Assembly (NCBI RefSeq): GCF_016587355.1
Contig: NZ_BNJF01000001.1
Coordinates: forward strand, 4,121,721-4,185,720
Direction: 5' to 3'
Origin: Ktedonospora formicarum
GTDB taxonomy: Bacteria; Chloroflexota; Ktedonobacteria; Ktedonobacterales; Ktedonobacteraceae
DNA: 64,000 nucleotides
Positions within the stretch are counted from its first letter, which is position 1; the number at the start of each line of letters is the position of its first letter. This document shows positions 17,929 to 27,030 of the stretch, piece after piece. The notes beneath the pieces are model-generated. The model did no database searches. It worked only from the letters and a program-made list of their open reading frames with translations, and was not told the DNA's origin. The translations under genes were made by a program, and so were the position numbers.

Positions 17929-19680
17929 TTATTTGTAAGGGTTGACGTTCGCGCAGGAGTTGGCATTCGTCTTGTAGATGTTTGCCCAATCCTGTGGTGG
18001 GAAGATGCTCTGAGCATTAGGTACAAGACCCTGGATGCAGGGCTTCACGACCGTGGAGCTCTGGCGCTGATGAGTGGGGATCCAGGCCGCATCATCAACG
18101 AGTTGCTGCTCGATCTTATTGTACTGCTGTATGCGCTCGGCATCGTTCTTGTTACCATCGGCGGTAGTCATAAGCTTCTGCATCTGGCGCTGCGTCGCGA
18201 CATCTGCGGAGTCTCCCTTGCCATAGTTGCTCTGATTGTAGTCGTTATCGCCGAACTGGAGGCTCAGCCAGTCCTGAGCATCGGGATAGTCCGCGTTCCA
18301 GGCGATACCCCACATCTGCATGCCCTTGGGGTTACCATGAGTAGCGCTGGTGTCGTCAAGAAGCTTATTGAAGTCTTCGTCATTGATGGTGACGTTGATG
18401 CCCAGGGCCTCTTTCCACTGGCTCTGCAAGAATGAAAGCTCATTCTTAGCCGTTGGTGAGCCACTGGTAGCAACTGTCAGAGTCACAGCCGGGAAGTTGG
18501 AGAGAGTGTAACCCTCTTCCTGCATACCCTGCTCAAGGAGCTGTTTAGCCAACGTCTTGTCGCCTTTGGTGCTCGCGACACCGGCAGGTCCCTTGAGGTT
18601 CTCGTTATAACCGGGCATACCCTTTGGTACGATATGATTGGTAGCGATATACGAGCCCTTGTAGATGTTCTGGGCAATCATATCTTTATCAATGGAAAGC
18701 GCGAAGGCCTGACGAATCTTAATGTTGTTGAACGGCTTAGCCAGATAGTTCATCGTGTAGTAGTCGATGATGAGCTTTGGCGCCTGACGGAACTGATTGT
18801 CAGGGAGAGCACGAGCCTGGGCCAGATTGGCGGTAGGCACGGCAGCCTGGTCAACCTGATTGGCCTGGTAGGCCTTGTAGGCCGTTGGGCCATCTTTGTA
18901 GAAGGGGAAGACAACCTTCTTCAACTGTGGCTTGGGGCCCCAGTAGTTTTCGTTAGGCACAAAGCTGATCTGCTGCCCGGAGACATGCTTCTCCAGCTTG
19001 AAGGGTCCAGAAACGCCACCCTGGTCCAGGTGCTTGAGCCACTCACCTTCGCCATACTTCTCGATGAAGCTCTTCTCAACCACATAAGAGGTCGAGTAGG
19101 TCAGAGCGTCAAGGAAATACTGCGCGCGCTGCTCAGTAACGATCTTGACTGTGGTAGGATCGGAAGCGAAGAGACTATCATTGATCAAGGTTTTGACCGT
19201 GCCTTTTGAACGCTTGGTTGCATCCTTAACCAGAGCCAGGTAGGTCGAGGCGACGGTTGACTTGGTCTTAGGATCAAGGGCGCGGTCGATGCTATAGACC
19301 ACATCATCGGCAGTGATAGGATTGCCATCGCTGAACTTGAGGTCATCGCGCAGCTTGAAAGTCCATGTCTTGCCGTCGGAAGAAGTGGTCCATGACTTCG
19401 CCAGTTCGGGATAAACCTTGAGATCTTTGTCAAGCTGGACCAGCCCGGTAAACATCAATGAAATAGAGTCATTCGATGGTACATCGGTTGATAGGGCTGG
19501 ATCAAGTGTGGCTACATCAGAGACACCTGCCTCGGGAAGAACGTAGATCTGTTGATCGTCAGGGAGCTTGCTTCCCTTACCGGCACCGCTGGAGGAGCCA
19601 CCACAGGCGACAATGAGCATCGCTAGCAGGATTAGCACAGCGGGCAGAAACACACCAGCACGTTGCTTGCTGAGTTTCAT
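17929..19680 (-). CDS. Peptide ABC transporter substrate-binding lipoprotein (SBP family 5), paralogue 3
   Basis: 583 aa. The signal peptide reads through LLAMLIVACGGSSSG, the same lipobox as paralogue 2. The two proteins share long identical stretches, such as QQISFVPN and NYWGPKP. The family region WTFKLRDDLKFSDGNPITAD and the hinge NIKIRQAFALSIDKDMIA are intact, as is the C-terminal WNADYPDAQDWLSLQFG. I start at the ATG at 19680 with AAGGAG ten nt upstream; the frame is open to 19809 without family support. It probably delivers peptides to the single OppBCDF channel, and separate expression is suggested by its own terminator. Confidence 0.9.
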   Translation of the reverse strand: MKLSKQRAGVFLPAVLILLAMLIVACGGSSSGAGKGSKLPDDQQIYVLPEAGVSDVATLDPALSTDVPSNDSISLMFTGLVQLDKDLKVYPELAKSWTTSSDGKTWTFKLRDDLKFSDGNPITADDVVYSIDRALDPKTKSTVASTYLALVKDATKRSKGTVKTLINDSLFASDPTTVKIVTEQRAQYFLDALTYSTSYVVEKSFIEKYGEGEWLKHLDQGGVSGPFKLEKHVSGQQISFVPNENYWGPKPQLKKVVFPFYKDGPTAYKAYQANQVDQAAVPTANLAQARALPDNQFRQAPKLIIDYYTMNYLAKPFNNIKIRQAFALSIDKDMIAQNIYKGSYIATNHIVPKGMPGYNENLKGPAGVASTKGDKTLAKQLLEQGMQEEGYTLSNFPAVTLTVATSGSPTAKNELSFLQSQWKEALGINVTINDEDFNKLLDDTSATHGNPKGMQMWGIAWNADYPDAQDWLSLQFGDNDYNQSNYGKGDSADVATQRQMQKLMTTADGNKNDAERIQQYNKIEQQLVDDAAWIPTHQRQSSTVVKPCIQGLVPNAQSIFPPQDWANIYKTNANSCANVNPYK

Positions 19681-19865
19681 AGATAGAGATCTCCTTGTGC
19701 AAAGAATGGATGAGAACTGGCTGCCAGATATGAGCATGGGCTCCTGACCAACCTGTCTTGCGTTTATAAATAAGCAAGCTAGGCTTTGCCACTTCTCCCC
19801 AAACAACAAGTAGTACTAGGCTCACGCAAAAGAACAGTAACTTTCCACTTTCACCCCTACGTTTT

Positions 19866-19924
19866 CTATGTGAAAACCAACGTTCCTTTCGAAACGCGTG
19901 CTTTGCGGTCTGGTTTTCTCATAG
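19866..19924 (-). repeat. GAAAACC/GGTTTTC repeat, copy G (reverse)
   Basis: Read on the minus strand it begins CTATGAGAAAACCAGA and ends GTTGGTTTTCACATAG. The termini are nearly symmetric, and the internal GCTAGC of other copies is not obvious here. Confidence 0.6.
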
Positions 19925-20184
19925 ATAGATCCCGAATAAATCACGCATGCAAATGTGCTGATATTGGGTAAGGCAGAGATAGACCTTTTTTGGTAGAAGT
20001 TTAATGTCCGATATGAGAACTTTAAGTGTATGACTCTTTTGCAGGAGTAATCAGAACGCATATACTTGCGTTTAACTAGTCTATAATATATCGCTAAAAA
20101 TAGCAAGATCTATAAAAAGTATTTGCAATCGCTTTGATGGAAAATAACAACCACTCTGGCGGTGCTCTCGTGACCTTTTGATGA

Positions 20185-20243
20185 AGAGAAAGCAGGGAGT
20201 GCCTGGATTGCCATTGGCAATCCAGGCACTCCCTGCTTTCTCT
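20185..20243 (-). terminator. Long perfect hairpin downstream of binding-protein gene 4
   Basis: AGAGAAAGCAGGGAGTGCC and its complement form an almost continuous stem of about 28 bp around a tiny loop. It lies 38 nt past the stop at 20281, and the arm ends are AAAG/CTTT-rich. Confidence 0.8.
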
Positions 20244-20280
20244 GTGTAATGTTGGGGCTTCTAAATGGGGCGCGGAAGGA

Positions 20281-22032
20281 CTAACGATAGGTATCAGTTT
20301 TGGCGCAGATTGTATTTGTTGATATGTAGATCATGCTCCAATCTGGCGGTGGTATTAGCCCTTGCGCATTGTCCTGAACGCCTTTCAGGCATGGTTTTCG
20401 GACGTTCGAGCTCTGAGCCTGGAAGACGGGGAGCCAGCCAACGTCGTTGACGATTTGTTGCTCTGCCTGTGCGTACTGTTGCAAGCGCTGCTGCTGATCA
20501 GCATTACTATTAGCGGTCTCCAATTGTGCTTGTACCAGTTGTTGCTGGTTGGCAGTGCGTGAGTGGTTCTGCCCATAGTTGACGCTATTGTTCTCTGAGT
20601 CGCGAGCGAACTGAAGCGAGAGCCAGTCCTGGGGGTCTGGATAATCAGCGATCCAGCCAATCTTCCATAGTTGGAGGCCATTGGGATTATTCAAGGTTGC
20701 CGCGATATCAGTAAGCAATTTGTTGAAATCTTCTTCCTGAATCCTGACATGAATGCCCAGAACATTTTTCCACATCTGCTGGACGGCGGCATATTCCGCT
20801 CGACCGGTGGCTGAGCCAGTTGTCGCGACAGTGAGTGTCACTGGCGGGAATGTTGAGGTGGTGTAATGTTCCTCTTTCATTCCTGCCTCAAAGAGTTGTT
20901 TGGCCTTCGCGGGATCGCCGCTGGTCTGCTTGACACCAAGGGGACCCGTCAGGTTCGCATTATAGCCTGGCATACCCTGCGGCACGATATGGTTGGTAGG
21001 TATGACAGTGTCTTTGTAAATGTAGTGTCCTATCTTATCTTTATCAATTGCCAGGGCGAATGCCTGACGGATCTTGGTATTATTGAATGGTTTGGTTAGA
21101 TAGTTCATCCCATAGTAGAAGAGCGAGAGTTGTGGTTCGCTATGATATTGCTTCTGGGGGAGGGCTCTGGCAGAGCTAAGTTGAGCGGTGGGTACAGGGG
21201 CTGCGTTGGCCTGCCCACTCTGGTAAGCTTTATAGACTGTATCTCCTGTTCGATAGAAAGGCATGACCACTCTTTTTAGCTGTGGCTTGGGGCCATAATA
21301 GTTGGGATTGGGCGTGAAGACGATCTCAGTGCCTCTGGTATAGCGAGAGACAATCCATGGACCTGAGCCAGCTCCTTCTTCTAGATGTGCGGTCCAGTTG
21401 TTGCCATACTTTGTGACCAGATGCTTCTGTACAACATATGAGCAGGCATAGGTCAGGGCCTGGAGAAAATAGGGCGCTCGGCGCGTGGTTTGTAGAACGA
21501 TGGTTGAGGAATCGGGAGTCAGGATACTATCGCCAATGAGCGTCTTGATGCTGCCTTTTTGTAATTTATCGGCATCTTTGATGAGGCTTAGATAGATGGG
21601 CGCGGTCGTCGATTTTAGCGAGGGCTGAAGCGCGCGATCCAGGCTATAGGCGACGTCTTCCGAAGTCAATGGGCTACCATCGCTAAACTTCACATTGGGC
21701 TTGAGCTTGAAGGTCCAGCTCAGCCCATCGTCGCTCTGTTGATACGACTGGGCGAGTTCACCATAAACCTCTAGCTTATCGTTGAGTTGGACCAGGCCTG
21801 TGAAGACCATTGAAATCGCGCCAGCGGAGGTCAGGTCAGTTGTTAGCCCTGGATCAAACGTCTGAATATCTGCAATGCCGCTAATGGGCAAGATAGCAAT
21901 CTGTTTATCATTGGTAGCCTTACTCTCTTTTCCGCTGGTCGCGCTGGTATTCGCGCAAGCCGCTGAGAGCAAAAGTAACAAGATACAAGCCATAGCGAGC
22001 GGGCCTCGAGTGTATCTCTGGCATACCTTCAT
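20281..22032 (-). CDS. Peptide ABC transporter substrate-binding lipoprotein (SBP family 5), paralogue 4
   Basis: 583 aa. The signal peptide ends in LLLLLSAACANTSATSG, giving a lipobox (SAAC) and a lipid-anchored mature protein. The family features WTFKLKPNVKFSDGSPLTSE, NTKIRQAFALAIDKDKIG and WIADYPDPQDWLSLQFA are present. It is clearly more divergent from paralogues 2 and 3 than they are from each other, so it arose from an older duplication. The ATG at 22032 has GGGGGAG upstream; a longer frame to 22095 adds only unsupported residues. It has its own terminator and probably its own promoter in the 335-nt upstream gap. Confidence 0.9.
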   Translation of the reverse strand: MKVCQRYTRGPLAMACILLLLLSAACANTSATSGKESKATNDKQIAILPISGIADIQTFDPGLTTDLTSAGAISMVFTGLVQLNDKLEVYGELAQSYQQSDDGLSWTFKLKPNVKFSDGSPLTSEDVAYSLDRALQPSLKSTTAPIYLSLIKDADKLQKGSIKTLIGDSILTPDSSTIVLQTTRRAPYFLQALTYACSYVVQKHLVTKYGNNWTAHLEEGAGSGPWIVSRYTRGTEIVFTPNPNYYGPKPQLKRVVMPFYRTGDTVYKAYQSGQANAAPVPTAQLSSARALPQKQYHSEPQLSLFYYGMNYLTKPFNNTKIRQAFALAIDKDKIGHYIYKDTVIPTNHIVPQGMPGYNANLTGPLGVKQTSGDPAKAKQLFEAGMKEEHYTTSTFPPVTLTVATTGSATGRAEYAAVQQMWKNVLGIHVRIQEEDFNKLLTDIAATLNNPNGLQLWKIGWIADYPDPQDWLSLQFARDSENNSVNYGQNHSRTANQQQLVQAQLETANSNADQQQRLQQYAQAEQQIVNDVGWLPVFQAQSSNVRKPCLKGVQDNAQGLIPPPDWSMIYISTNTICAKTDTYR

Positions 22033-22367
22033 GGCAAATACTCCCCCTTGCCGCGAAGAGCACGGCAAGAAATAAATGTGTTCTCCACCAGTCACTTTTA
22101 CTTTGCAGGGGCAACTAGTTGCCTCTTTGTATTGTACCTCTTTGTCGGTTAGACTCTTATGGTTGCAGTATGTGAAGAGGTATCTGACAGGTGGTCATTG
22201 GTTGGCTGGATGTGCTAAACAATAGAGAGGCAGGAAAGCAATGGGCGCCGCTTCTCACCAGTTCCAGATGAAATGGTTTTGTGCTAAAGAGAAAACAGCG
22301 TTCGCAAAATGAACATTGTATGGGTTTGCGAACGCTGTTCGGAGAAAGATGTGTGTACCAGATGGTT
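22033..22367. other. Intergenic region between binding-protein genes 4 and 5
   Basis: 335 nt containing the terminator of paralogue 5 (22294-22339) and the presumed promoter of paralogue 4. No gene seen. Confidence 0.5.
22294..22339 (-). terminator. Terminator of binding-protein gene 5
   Basis: AACAGCGTTCGCAAA pairs perfectly with TTTGCGAACGCTGTT around a 16-nt loop. On the minus strand the stem is followed by TTCTCTTTAG. Confidence 0.85.
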
Positions 22368-24083
22368 TTAGCCAGCCTGGACACGGTAGATGATGGACCA
22401 GTCATCAGGGGGAATGATTCCCTGACTATTATCAATGATGCCTACGATATCGGTTGTACGCAGAAAGATAGAGGTCTCCTGCCCTGTTGGTATCCAGGCG
22501 ACATCATTGATCAGTTGTTGCTCCGTCTGCTGGTAGCTTTGAGCTCGTCCATTTGGTGAGCTATCAGCTTTGGCGAGTTGGTCCTGTACTGCCTGTTGGC
22601 GAGCCGCGCTTGTGCCAAAATTCTGTCCATAATTCATATTGTTGTTGACACTTCCCTTGCCAAACTGGTACGTCAGCCAGTTTTGAGGATCGGGATATTC
22701 TCCAATCCAGGAAAGAGCCCAGAATTGTAGGCCCTGATCGTTCATAGTTGAGGCGGTTACCTGATCTAACAAGGTATTGTAGTCCACGGGATTCGGCTTG
22801 ATAGTAATATTGAGGGCCTTCTGGATTTGCTGAATGACGACCTGAACCTCTTGTTGCGTAGTGGCAATGCCGGTTGCGTAGGTTAGTTGAATATCAGGCA
22901 GGTCGGAGACGCTCGCGATATTCTCTTCCTTAAGTCCTTCTTTCAATAGCTCCTGTGCTTTCTGGGCATTGCCCCTCAGATTTTGGGTGCCATCAGGACC
23001 AGTGAGCTTATCGTTATACTCTTTTAGTCCCTGGGGCAGAAGATGGTTAGTCGCAATAGTGCTACCTTTCCAGATGTTCTGGGCAATAGCCTGCTTATCT
23101 ATCGCGAGAGCAAATGCCTGGCGAATCTTGATATTGTCAAAGGGCTTGGTCAAATAGTTCATCGTATAGTAATTGGTCCAGAGTTGCGGCAGTTGATGAA
23201 AGTCTTTCCGTTTCTTGTCATTCTGCAAATTGTTGATTGGCACATTTGCGGTATCTATCTGGCGATTCATATAGGCTTTATAGGCATCTTCATTGGTTTG
23301 ATAAAAGCGGAAGATAACTTTTTGTAGTTGTGGTTTAGGATTGTAGTAATTGGTATTGGGTGAGAAAGTGATGGCCTGACCATGTCTGTATTCTGCGACT
23401 TTAAAAGGTCCAGAACTCCCGGCCTGACTCAGGTGGTCCGTAAATTGCGCGCCATATTTATCGATCAGACTCTTTTCGACCACAAAGGCGCAACTCATTG
23501 TCAATCGTGAGAGCAGATAGGCCGTGGGCTGAGCAGTAGTGATCACAATGGTATTGCGGTCTGGGGTGCGAATACCACTTAGAGTTTGGCTGCGACCAGC
23601 GATCACCTGATCCGCGCCTTTGATGATATTGAGATAAAGTGGCGCAACGGTAGACTGTGTTGTAGGATTGAGGGCTCGATTGAGGCTATAGGCGACATCA
23701 GCCGAGGTGAGTGCTGTCCCATCGCTAAATTTGAGATTAGGTTTGAGCTTGAAGGTCCACGTCAGGCCGTCGCCACTGCGCTGCCAGCTTTGTGCCAGTT
23801 GAGGGATGACTTCCAGCTTGTTGTTGAGCTGTACCAGGCCCGTATAGAGCATCTGGGCAGCGTGGATGGATGCATCATCATGAGCCAGGGCTGGATCAAG
23901 CGTGTCAAGATCTGTAATGCCAACCTGAGGGAGGGTGTAGATTTGTTTATCTGCGGAGACCTTCATGGTCTGTTGCGAGTTTCCGCCGAAGAGACTACAT
24001 GCGCTGAAAAGGAAGAGTAGCGCGCATAGGCTCACTGTATGTATGAGCAACCGGGTGAAATGGACTTTCCCAATCGGAAACAT
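22368..24083 (-). CDS. Peptide ABC transporter substrate-binding lipoprotein (SBP family 5), paralogue 5
   Basis: 571 aa, the first gene of the binding-protein series in the direction of transcription. The signal peptide ends in LLFLFSACSLFGG, a lipobox with Cys at about residue 29. The family regions WTFKLKPNLKFSDGTALTSA, NIKIRQAFALAIDKQAIA and WIGEYPDPQNWLTYQFG are intact. AAAGGAG lies eight nt before the ATG at 24083. It is the most divergent intact paralogue. Likely role: capture of a distinct set of peptides for OppBCDF (inference). Confidence 0.9.
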   Translation of the reverse strand: MFPIGKVHFTRLLIHTVSLCALLFLFSACSLFGGNSQQTMKVSADKQIYTLPQVGITDLDTLDPALAHDDASIHAAQMLYTGLVQLNNKLEVIPQLAQSWQRSGDGLTWTFKLKPNLKFSDGTALTSADVAYSLNRALNPTTQSTVAPLYLNIIKGADQVIAGRSQTLSGIRTPDRNTIVITTAQPTAYLLSRLTMSCAFVVEKSLIDKYGAQFTDHLSQAGSSGPFKVAEYRHGQAITFSPNTNYYNPKPQLQKVIFRFYQTNEDAYKAYMNRQIDTANVPINNLQNDKKRKDFHQLPQLWTNYYTMNYLTKPFDNIKIRQAFALAIDKQAIAQNIWKGSTIATNHLLPQGLKEYNDKLTGPDGTQNLRGNAQKAQELLKEGLKEENIASVSDLPDIQLTYATGIATTQQEVQVVIQQIQKALNITIKPNPVDYNTLLDQVTASTMNDQGLQFWALSWIGEYPDPQNWLTYQFGKGSVNNNMNYGQNFGTSAARQQAVQDQLAKADSSPNGRAQSYQQTEQQLINDVAWIPTGQETSIFLRTTDIVGIIDNSQGIIPPDDWSIIYRVQAG

Positions 24084-24167
24084 GAAGCCGACTCCTTTAT
24101 GGCTTTATTGATGATCACTCAGGCCGCTTCTCGCCGGATATTCCTCTGCACATAAGCGCTTCGCGGG

Positions 24168-24225
24168 GTAAGGGGATGTGATATGGCGGTTTGTCCAGGC
24201 AAACCGCCATATCACATCCCCTTAC
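24168..24225. repeat. Long perfect intergenic palindrome, GGGGTNARGGGGAT family, copy 2
   Basis: A 25-bp perfect stem (24168-24192 with 24201-24225) with an 8-nt loop. The outer GGGGTAAGGGGAT is preceded by AAGCGCTTCGC as in copy 1. On the right, a 15-nt stretch separates ATCCCCTTA from a second TTAACCCCAACG, as if the outer arm had been split by an insertion. It lies downstream of the minus-strand gene at 24374. Confidence 0.75.
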
Positions 24226-24373
24226 TGCCTATTACATTAACCCCAACGATCCACCGTCTGTGGCGAGGGATCATATTGTGACCCTATAGTATATAGGACG
24301 CTCTACGTGCCTGTTCGAAGACACATCTGGGCGAAAATTGCTATATACTTCTAAGTTTTTTGTTGCTCGTTGA

Positions 24374-25810
24374 TTACAGTTGAGCGACCTTCGGGTCCTG
24401 GGGGCCGCTGATAATGGCATGAAGCGCAACATGAATAAACGCGTCAGTGTTGGTCTGCGCGAGTGCCTTGGGCCAGGCCATATACTCTTCAGCAGCAGCT
24501 TGCACTACCTGAAGGGTTTGACCCTGGTCCTGAGTGGCATCAACATGTCCAGCGGCAATGGCGATGGCACCGAAGAGCGCGCGTGGATCATGTCCAACCT
24601 TAAGATAGCGCTGAGCTGTAGCCAGTGCTCCGGCGAAGTCCCGGCTCTTCAATTGGTCCTGAAGTGTTTCAAGCTGAGAGCCTGCAATGAAACCGCCACC
24701 AGGGATTGTACCCGCTGGCGTTGGCTCGGTCTGCTGCATCGGAGAACTGGAGACCTCCTGGTAAAGAGCGTTGATATAGGCCGCAGCGGTATAGAGTGAA
24801 GGCAAGATTTCGACATCCTGTACCCGGCGCATCATCTGACGAACCGCCGCCGCATAGAGGAGTCCATGAGCGATAGCGAGGTACTGCTGATGATCAACGT
24901 TGTCTAGCGTGCATAGGAGATCGGCTGCTGCGAGCGCGATAACAGAAGCGGCTGCGCGCGGTGAGACTTCCTTTTTGATGACGGTATCATATACACCCTG
25001 GCAAACCTGCGTGGTGTCTACGTTGCTGCTCAGTAGCTTGTACAGTTCAAGCGCGTTCTCATCCTTGGGAGTAGAGAGGCGTGTTCGTACGCTCTTCATG
25101 CTATTCTCAGGCTTGGACGCGAAGGTGCGTACTGTTTTGATCCAAGTTGGTTCGTTGCCAGTGGGGCTCAGCGGGAGGTGGGGCGTGAGCCAGTGCAGGA
25201 TATTGGGAACACGGTCTCCCCATTCTACGGCATCGAGGAGTTGGAAACCACGAACCGCGAAGATCATTGGATGTCCGCCATCCTGAAAGGTATCGGCGAT
25301 ACTCTCGACAATACGGGCTTCCATTGTGCGGTAATCTGCGCCTGAACCATAGAGTCCGAAGAGCAGGCGCTCTACGCCAGAAGTGTCATTGTTATGGACC
25401 GCCTTGCGCATCGCCTCGTTGACTGTCTCTTTCTCGCCGAGATCGCTGGGGAAGAGCGGCTCTGGATAGGATGGCTCTACTTTGGAACCCGCGCGGAGGG
25501 CGGCACTCGCCGTCTTTACGGCCTGCACAAAGATAGGAAGAGCGCGCTCCTTTACCGGAATGGTGGAGTTGACTGGCTCTGGCATAAAGTGAATCAGCCT
25601 GCTCAGCATCGCGGCAGTTCCCAGCGTGCTTGATGGATGTCCATCTTTATCACCGTGTACTGCGATCATTCCCAGGCGCCCAAGTAGAACATCGGGGGAG
25701 TTGGTATCCTGTAAAAGTTCACGCCCGCTGGCGATAATCTTCTCTGTATTTTCCTCAAGTGCTGCGTTAAGCACGCTTGAGAGGTCGACTCTCATTTCAA
25801 CTTGTGCCAT
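24374..25810 (-). CDS. Conserved hypothetical helical protein, 478 aa
   Basis: I do not recognise this family. The protein has no signal peptide or membrane segment and is predicted largely alpha-helical. Notable features are an N-terminal region with KDGHPSSTLGTAAMLSRL, a central ESIADTFQDGGHPMIFAVRG, ILHWLTPHLPLSP, and a C-terminal HQQYLAIAHGLLYAAAVRQM. A Gly/Pro-rich linker (around residue 370) is followed by a last helical domain with DFAGALATAQRYLKVGHDPR. The repeated His near helix starts could be functional. The ATG at 25810 has AGGAG upstream. It follows two other uncharacterised minus-strand genes, but terminator-like hairpins lie between them, so co-transcription is not certain. Confidence 0.75.
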   Translation of the reverse strand: MAQVEMRVDLSSVLNAALEENTEKIIASGRELLQDTNSPDVLLGRLGMIAVHGDKDGHPSSTLGTAAMLSRLIHFMPEPVNSTIPVKERALPIFVQAVKTASAALRAGSKVEPSYPEPLFPSDLGEKETVNEAMRKAVHNNDTSGVERLLFGLYGSGADYRTMEARIVESIADTFQDGGHPMIFAVRGFQLLDAVEWGDRVPNILHWLTPHLPLSPTGNEPTWIKTVRTFASKPENSMKSVRTRLSTPKDENALELYKLLSSNVDTTQVCQGVYDTVIKKEVSPRAAASVIALAAADLLCTLDNVDHQQYLAIAHGLLYAAAVRQMMRRVQDVEILPSLYTAAAYINALYQEVSSSPMQQTEPTPAGTIPGGGFIAGSQLETLQDQLKSRDFAGALATAQRYLKVGHDPRALFGAIAIAAGHVDATQDQGQTLQVVQAAAEEYMAWPKALAQTNTDAFIHVALHAIISGPQDPKVAQL

Positions 25811-25877
25811 AGATAGCTCCTACAAAAAATAGATAACACCTTAGTAGATGTTCAGGACCCTCGCCACCTACGGTGGC

Positions 25878-25935
25878 TTCGCAGGGGTCAGGGGATATCG
25901 TTGGGTTCCCAACGATATCCCCTGACCCCTGCGAA
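25878..25935. repeat. Long perfect intergenic palindrome, GGGGTNARGGGGAT family, copy 3
   Basis: A 28-bp perfect stem (25878-25905 with 25908-25935) with a 2-nt loop. The outer part is TTCGCAGGGGTCAGGGGAT and the inner part ATCGTTGGG. The family's AAGCGCTT-type flank is present in degenerate form (AACGCTTTAGCGC). Confidence 0.8.
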
Positions 25936-25977
25936 ACGCTTTAGCGCTGAGGAGTCTTTGCTTGAATGAGTGCATCG

Positions 25978-26012
25978 TATCACAACCGCAAGCAGCGCTT
26001 GCGGTTGTGATA
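25978..26012 (-). terminator. Hairpin downstream of 26036-26803 gene
   Basis: TATCACAACCGCAAGC pairs perfectly over 16 bp with GCTTGCGGTTGTGATA around a 3-nt loop, just beyond the stop at 26036. There is no long T-tract. Confidence 0.7.
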
Positions 26013-26035
26013 ATGCGGCGTAAGCTGCCTGGAAG

Positions 26036-26803
26036 CTAGCTTGCGTCTTTCAATTCACGAATGGCTTTTTCAATGTCGGGAATATCGGCATACTCCTCGT
26101 CGAGGAGTTTATAAGCTCGACTCAGATAGAGTTCGGAGAGCTTGCTCCCTCGCTCACTAGAAGAGATCGCTGCTGCTACTAATTCGCCACCGCGATATTT
26201 CTCGGCCAACGTTTGCGAAAGGCTGAGCATTTTTTGCTCGGTTTCGCGCAAGAGTTTCTGATCATGACCACCTATCGCGTAGCGGGCAGTTCCGATAAGT
26301 TTGCCAAGTTCCGCCAATTTTTGGCGATCTGGCATGGCATGAAGCACCAGGGAATCGGCATCCAACTCTTCCATAGTGAAGTGTGATTCAGTGCGTTTCT
26401 GGGTCTGAAGATTGGCGATATATGAAGCGTAGAGTTGTCCATATTCCTGGCATCCCTCTGCCGCGAGATTCATACGTGACATATCGTCTTTGGAACTAAC
26501 GGTTCCAATCTCGCAGAGATCGTCGTCTCGATATTCCGCGAGCATTTCCAGATATTCCAGGTTCTGCCCCTCTTCGGGAATGGGAGGAATCGGCATACCA
26601 GTGATGGCATCGCTATCCTGTAGCTCCTCGGTGGGAAGTTGGGCTGCGAGTAGCGGAGGAATATATTTTGCGATAGACATCGGTATGGGCGGTATGACGC
26701 AGTAAGTGCAGAAAATATTCTGTGTGTTACTACGGTTGCGCACAATGAAGATGGCATGCCCTTTGGGGGCACGTGAGTTGCCGCGTAAGAATTGGATTGC
26801 CAT
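26036..26803 (-). CDS. Hypothetical protein, 255 aa
   Basis: No family recognised. The N-terminus (AIQFLRGNSRAPKGHAIFIV) could form a small beta-rich or zinc-ribbon-like element with a later CTYCVIPPIP. The middle part is acidic and Pro-rich (about residues 60-90). The C-terminal 130 residues are strongly helical, with heptad-like charged patterns ending ADIPDIEKAIRELKDAS. There is no signal peptide. I chose the ATG at 26803 with AAGGAA eight nt upstream; the frame continues to 26839 without support. Neighbours on both sides are also poorly characterised helical proteins on the same strand, so a shared role is possible but unproven. Confidence 0.7.
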   Translation of the reverse strand: MAIQFLRGNSRAPKGHAIFIVRNRSNTQNIFCTYCVIPPIPMSIAKYIPPLLAAQLPTEELQDSDAITGMPIPPIPEEGQNLEYLEMLAEYRDDDLCEIGTVSSKDDMSRMNLAAEGCQEYGQLYASYIANLQTQKRTESHFTMEELDADSLVLHAMPDRQKLAELGKLIGTARYAIGGHDQKLLRETEQKMLSLSQTLAEKYRGGELVAAAISSSERGSKLSELYLSRAYKLLDEEYADIPDIEKAIRELKDAS

Positions 26804-27030
26804 AACGCTGATTCCTTCCGATATAGGGCTGCCTGGCATGTCTGCGCATGTCCCTTGCCCCTGTATATCAACTTCACTATTTCCAGTTGGTGTGCTTTGC
26901 CCTGATTCCCCTACATTTTCTCACGATTGGGCCCTCTTTTACAATATCCCTACGACCTCCAATGAGGGCCTCTCACTTTTGCTCAAAGCAACTCTGTTGC
27001 CCATATACGAGCAAAGCTTGCTGTCTATCC

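Larger units (their letters stand above)
19681..20280. other. Intergenic region between binding-protein genes 3 and 4
   Basis: About 600 nt. It holds an inverted copy of the GAAAACC/GGTTTTC repeat (19866-19924) and the terminator of paralogue 4 (20185-20243). The rest is AT-rich with no recognisable gene. Confidence 0.5.
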
